From positions 1-6,817 of the forward strand of contig CAAGJQ010000079.1 in assembly GCA_900770295.1 (NCBI GenBank): DNA of 6,817 bases, read 5' to 3'. The position numbers were made by a program, and so were the translations under genes. Below the pieces are notes generated by a model, which did no database searches, was not told the DNA's origin, and saw only the letters and a list, made by a program, of their open reading frames with translations. Source of the stretch: an uncultured Oscillibacter sp. GTDB lineage: Bacteria; Bacillota; Clostridia; Oscillospirales; Oscillospiraceae. Below are positions 4,265-6,817 of this stretch, one piece after another (position 1 is the stretch's first letter; each line of letters begins with the position of its first letter).

Positions 4265-5292
4265 ACATCATCGTTCCTTTCCAAGGATTTGGGGGCCGTT
4301 GTTTTTTCCAGGACCAGCTTTTTCATCGCCTGGTCAAGGGTCTTATCGTTCATTTTGTGCAGTACATGAATTCCCAGAGAATACTCCAAAAAGCGGAAGC
4401 TTTGGAGCAGCGCCCCCGCATCCTCTGTTGTAAGCGCCTGCCCGGGGCAGAGCCATCCCAGGCCCCATTGAGGCTGCGCCGCAGCGACCTCCTCCAGAGC
4501 CTGCTGATCCATGCTCCAGCTGTGCAGATGCAGGTGGGACAGCGCCGGGCAGCTCCATGCCCAGCCGTTGGTATCGTAGCACTTTCCCTGATCGGTGTCC
4601 TGAGGCAAGCGGTTGTCGGCGTAAATCAGGTCCAGAGTGTCCTGAACCCAGGGGAGCGCCGCCGCTTTTGGATGTTCCCGCAGACGCTTCAGCAGCCGCT
4701 CATACTGCTGATAGGCCGCGGTGGTCAGACCGTCTGAATTGGTATCCCACTGCACCTTGATGGGGATCTCGTTGTCCAGCAGCCAGTTGAGTTCAGGATA
4801 GGCCTCCTCCGCTCGCTGCAGCTCCAGCTGATATGCGATGCCGCAGCCGGTCTGCAGGGCGAAGCGAACCGCCTCCGGGCTGAGATGGCTGCAGCGCAGC
4901 CACAGCAGGAGCTTATCGCGGTGTTCACCGTACCATTGGAAGGCGGCTTCCCGGGCGGGATCAAAGGTCGTCAGCAGCTCAAACTCCACCGGAAGGGGGG
5001 CAAGATTTTCCCAGGCCCACTGGCACAGCTCCCTCAGCTCGGAAAACCGACGGAAGGGGTCTCCGCCCATCAGCCGGACCCGAAGTGCGCTTTTGCCCTT
5101 CGCAAGTGCGGTGCGGGCCTCCGCTGTCAGGACCTGCTGGGCGGTCTCCAGGGTGAGATAGCGGGCGTTCTCGCAGGGCAGAGGGTCACCACCGCTGTGA
5201 TAGTCAAATACAAGAAATATCAAATGTACTTCGTGGCTCACTGCCAGCGGACAAAAGCGATGCTGCCGGCACGGCGCCAGTTCTTTCCACAT
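4261..5292 (-). CDS. Radical-SAM/SPASM-like protein lacking the Fe-S cysteine motif
   Basis: The start ATG 5292 has AAGGAGG 10 nt upstream, and this site overlaps the stop of the HerA-like gene. The layout resembles radical-SAM peptide-modifying enzymes: a hydrophobic first strand 'HLIFLVFDYHSGGDP' (23-37), a helix 'YLTLETAQQVL' (45-55), 'RLMGGDPF' (73-80) like the family GGEP motif, 'FELLTTF' (104-110) like 'LTTNG', and a late 'GKCYDTNGWAWSCP' (236-249) like a SPASM-type cysteine segment. The CxxxCxxC cluster that holds the 4Fe-4S in true members is absent: the expected place reads 'VFDYHS'. Nearby cysteines are only C8, C14 and C40. If the fold is right, it is catalytically dead or uses another chemistry. 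The assignment rests on motif order only, with moderate confidence; a wholly different fold is possible. Cytoplasmic; the operon suggests it partners the ATPase. Confidence 0.8.
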   Translation of the reverse strand: MWKELAPCRQHRFCPLAVSHEVHLIFLVFDYHSGGDPLPCENARYLTLETAQQVLTAEARTALAKGKSALRVRLMGGDPFRRFSELRELCQWAWENLAPLPVEFELLTTFDPAREAAFQWYGEHRDKLLLWLRCSHLSPEAVRFALQTGCGIAYQLELQRAEEAYPELNWLLDNEIPIKVQWDTNSDGLTTAAYQQYERLLKRLREHPKAAALPWVQDTLDLIYADNRLPQDTDQGKCYDTNGWAWSCPALSHLHLHSWSMDQQALEEVAAAQPQWGLGWLCPGQALTTEDAGALLQSFRFLEYSLGIHVLHKMNDKTLDQAMKKLVLEKTTAPKSLERNDDV

Positions 5293-5302
5293 ACCGGTTC
5301 TC

Positions 5303-5309
5303 CCTCCTT
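5303..5309 (-). promoter_or_regulatory. Ribosome binding site overlapping the HerA-like stop codon
   Basis: AAGGAGG uses the last two bases of the TAA at 5308-5310, with a 10-nt spacer to the ATG at 5292. This arrangement favours re-initiation by ribosomes finishing the ATPase gene. Confidence 0.7.
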
Positions 5310-6817
5310 ACTGCCTGTAATGCACCTTGACCCAGAGCGCCGCGTCGTCATTTTCGCTGGAGAGGATGACCTCACCCTTTCCCAGCACGGCAATGAGATC
5401 CATCTGCTCCTCATTCAGGCCCATGCATCCGCCCACAGCCCGCCGGTCATCCTCTGCGGGCATTCTGTGGATGATTTTCAGATTCGTATTCTTGATGGCG
5501 TCGGGGATCAGGTGGGAGGGCTGCTGATCCACGATCATCAGTCCTTCGCCCCACTTGCGGACCTCCCGGAGCATATTGCTGAACAGGGACGCTGTGGCGG
5601 CCTGGGGATTTGCCTCCCCGGCGTAGGTGGCGGTGGGCGCAGAGATGAGCCGGTGGGCTTCCTCCACCACGGTGAAGTGCTTGAGCTTATCGCCGCTGCT
5701 CATCTCCTCCCGGTAGCCGGGGAGATAGTAATAGCTGGCGGAGCGGTATTCGTTCAGCGCCCGCAGAATGAGGGACATGAAGAAAGCCTTGTCCTCATCG
5801 GACTCAATGCCGATCAGGTTGATGATGACTTTCCGGCCAAACAGATCCTCGCCGGGGGTGGACATGGGCGCGTCGAAGAAATCTTCCTTCCAGCCCAGCA
5901 GCAGGCTCTTGATCCGGGTCTCCATGGCGGCAGTCAGGTTCTGATGGTTCTCCGCGGCGTAACCGCGTTTGCGCATCAAATCCTGCACCGTGCGGATCAG
6001 CTGGCTGAACTTGGGATAGCCCTGGATGGAGGCCGGGTCCGCCTGATTGCTGTTGGCGATGAGCCGTCCGGTCTTTTTATCCACTCCCAGTGCGTTGCCC
6101 GCCAGATCCTGAAGGGCCTCTTTCATCAGTAAGGGCAGAACCTCGCCCATGCTGACGCTGGCGGTCAGCAGACTGGCCAGGGCATCCAGATGCCCCTGGA
6201 TGTTCAGCGGCGCTCCCTCAGGCACACAGGGCTGGAAAGGGTTAAAGCGCATGGTCTCCAGCTTTTCGCCAAAGAAGGTCTCGTATCCGGGCATATAGAT
6301 GGCGATGCGATCCTCCGGGGCGCAGGTTCTGTTGTATTCCATGGCCCACTCCACATAGTCGGTCTTCACTGGCTCAATGACCAGCCAGGGAACCTGATAC
6401 TGGGCGAGGCCCTCCAGGATTCTATGGGTGGTCGTGGATTTTCCGTAGCCGGTGAGGCCGTCGTTGAGGACATGCCGCACCATCTCGTCCAGATTCAGAT
6501 AGTAGTGGCTGCCTGTGGGGACACCCATGTCATAGACCGTGCCCAGGTCGATTTTTCGGGCGGTGGGGGCAAGCTGCGGCGGGTTGGCGGTGAGCTTTAC
6601 AGCGTTGCGCACAAAGCGCAGGCCGGGTACATCCCGCCGGGGCAGACTGGTGGCCAGGGACAGCTCCTCCGTATTCATGGGCGTGGAGAAGCTCTCGTAC
6701 AGGGGGCCAAATACGTGCCAGCCGTTTTCGATTCCCAGCAGGGCTGCCATTTCCTCTCTCATCTGCGTGTCTCCGGGCAGGGGCAGCAGATGCATATTCC
6801 GCAGGTAGCTGTGTACA
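5308..6817 (-). CDS. HerA-like P-loop ATPase, C-terminal part (start off right edge)
   Basis: The frame is open to the right edge with no stop, so the 502 visible residues are the C-terminal part; the Met at 6795 is probably internal. Counting from that Met, Walker A is 'GLTGYGKST' (113-121), 'VIEPVKTDYVEW' (139-150) matches the strand after the P-loop in HerA/DUF87 ATPases, and 'MRFNPFQP' (182-189) is a family landmark. Walker B is 'FTVVEEAH' (374-381) with tandem glutamates. The sensor-like 'IVDQQPSHLIPDAIKNTN' (421-438) resembles the HerA 'QRPS...N' region. Such proteins form hexameric ring motors that translocate DNA, often with nucleases or other effectors in defence operons (established). 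No NurA-type nuclease is visible here; the partner genes downstream are a radical-SAM-like and a helical protein. The N-terminal domain, which would define the subfamily, is outside the window. Confidence 0.93.
   Translation of the reverse strand, partial: VHSYLRNMHLLPLPGDTQMREEMAALLGIENGWHVFGPLYESFSTPMNTEELSLATSLPRRDVPGLRFVRNAVKLTANPPQLAPTARKIDLGTVYDMGVPTGSHYYLNLDEMVRHVLNDGLTGYGKSTTTHRILEGLAQYQVPWLVIEPVKTDYVEWAMEYNRTCAPEDRIAIYMPGYETFFGEKLETMRFNPFQPCVPEGAPLNIQGHLDALASLLTASVSMGEVLPLLMKEALQDLAGNALGVDKKTGRLIANSNQADPASIQGYPKFSQLIRTVQDLMRKRGYAAENHQNLTAAMETRIKSLLLGWKEDFFDAPMSTPGEDLFGRKVIINLIGIESDEDKAFFMSLILRALNEYRSASYYYLPGYREEMSSGDKLKHFTVVEEAHRLISAPTATYAGEANPQAATASLFSNMLREVRKWGEGLMIVDQQPSHLIPDAIKNTNLKIIHRMPAEDDRRAVGGCMGLNEEQMDLIAVLGKGEVILSSENDDAALWVKVHYRQ

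Noticed and set aside
4261..5292. Active radical-SAM enzyme
   Set aside because: No CxxxCxxC motif can be found. C8 and C14 are spaced CxxxxxC and C40 is far away, so an ordinary SAM-cleaving cluster is not supported.
4885..6132. 415-codon open frame on the plus strand
   Set aside because: It is antisense to the HerA-like ATPase and the radical-SAM-like gene, whose motifs are unmistakable on the minus strand; its product is low-information and rich in A, G, H and Q.

Overview
The window reads as accessory DNA from a GC-rich gut-type Firmicute, most likely a Clostridia/Oscillospiraceae relative. The reasons are strong AGGAGG-type ribosome binding sites, GC-rich third codon positions, and a BspA-like leucine-rich-repeat protein with the cap motif 'YTGPGGD' followed by 'VVIPEGVT', which is common in that group. 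This placement is inference from style. All convincing genes lie on the minus strand, so transcription runs from right to left.

Right part (3815-6817): a tightly packed three-gene unit. It begins with the C-terminal 502 residues of a HerA-like P-loop ATPase that enters from the right edge. Next, after 15 bp, comes a 343-residue protein that looks like a radical-SAM/SPASM enzyme without the iron-sulfur cysteine motif. Last, with a 4-base ATGA overlap, is a 149-residue charged, helical protein. The spacing implies co-translation and suggests the three products act together.

Middle (1577-3814): after a 129-bp gap holding an orphan ribosome-binding-like sequence and a possible extended -10 promoter, there is a 338-residue NADAR-macrodomain fusion. 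It is predicted to remove or process ADP-ribose linkages. A 48-residue small ORF follows, joined by ATGA overlap to an unrecognised 307-residue protein.

Left part (1-1576): a decaying, more AT-rich stretch of about 600 bp with three inverted repeats. It also holds an unstarted open frame and the first 43 codons of a von Willebrand A (VWA) gene, interrupted by TGA inside its metal-binding DxSGS motif. A good sigma-70-type promoter then drives a BspA-like LRR gene that runs off the left edge, with twelve complete repeats visible.

The most notable content is the HerA ATPase / cysteine-less radical-SAM-like protein / helical protein unit next to a double ADP-ribose-processing enzyme. Together they could form a conflict or stress-response island, but no toxin, nuclease or ADP-ribosyltransferase is visible in the window, so this remains a hypothesis.
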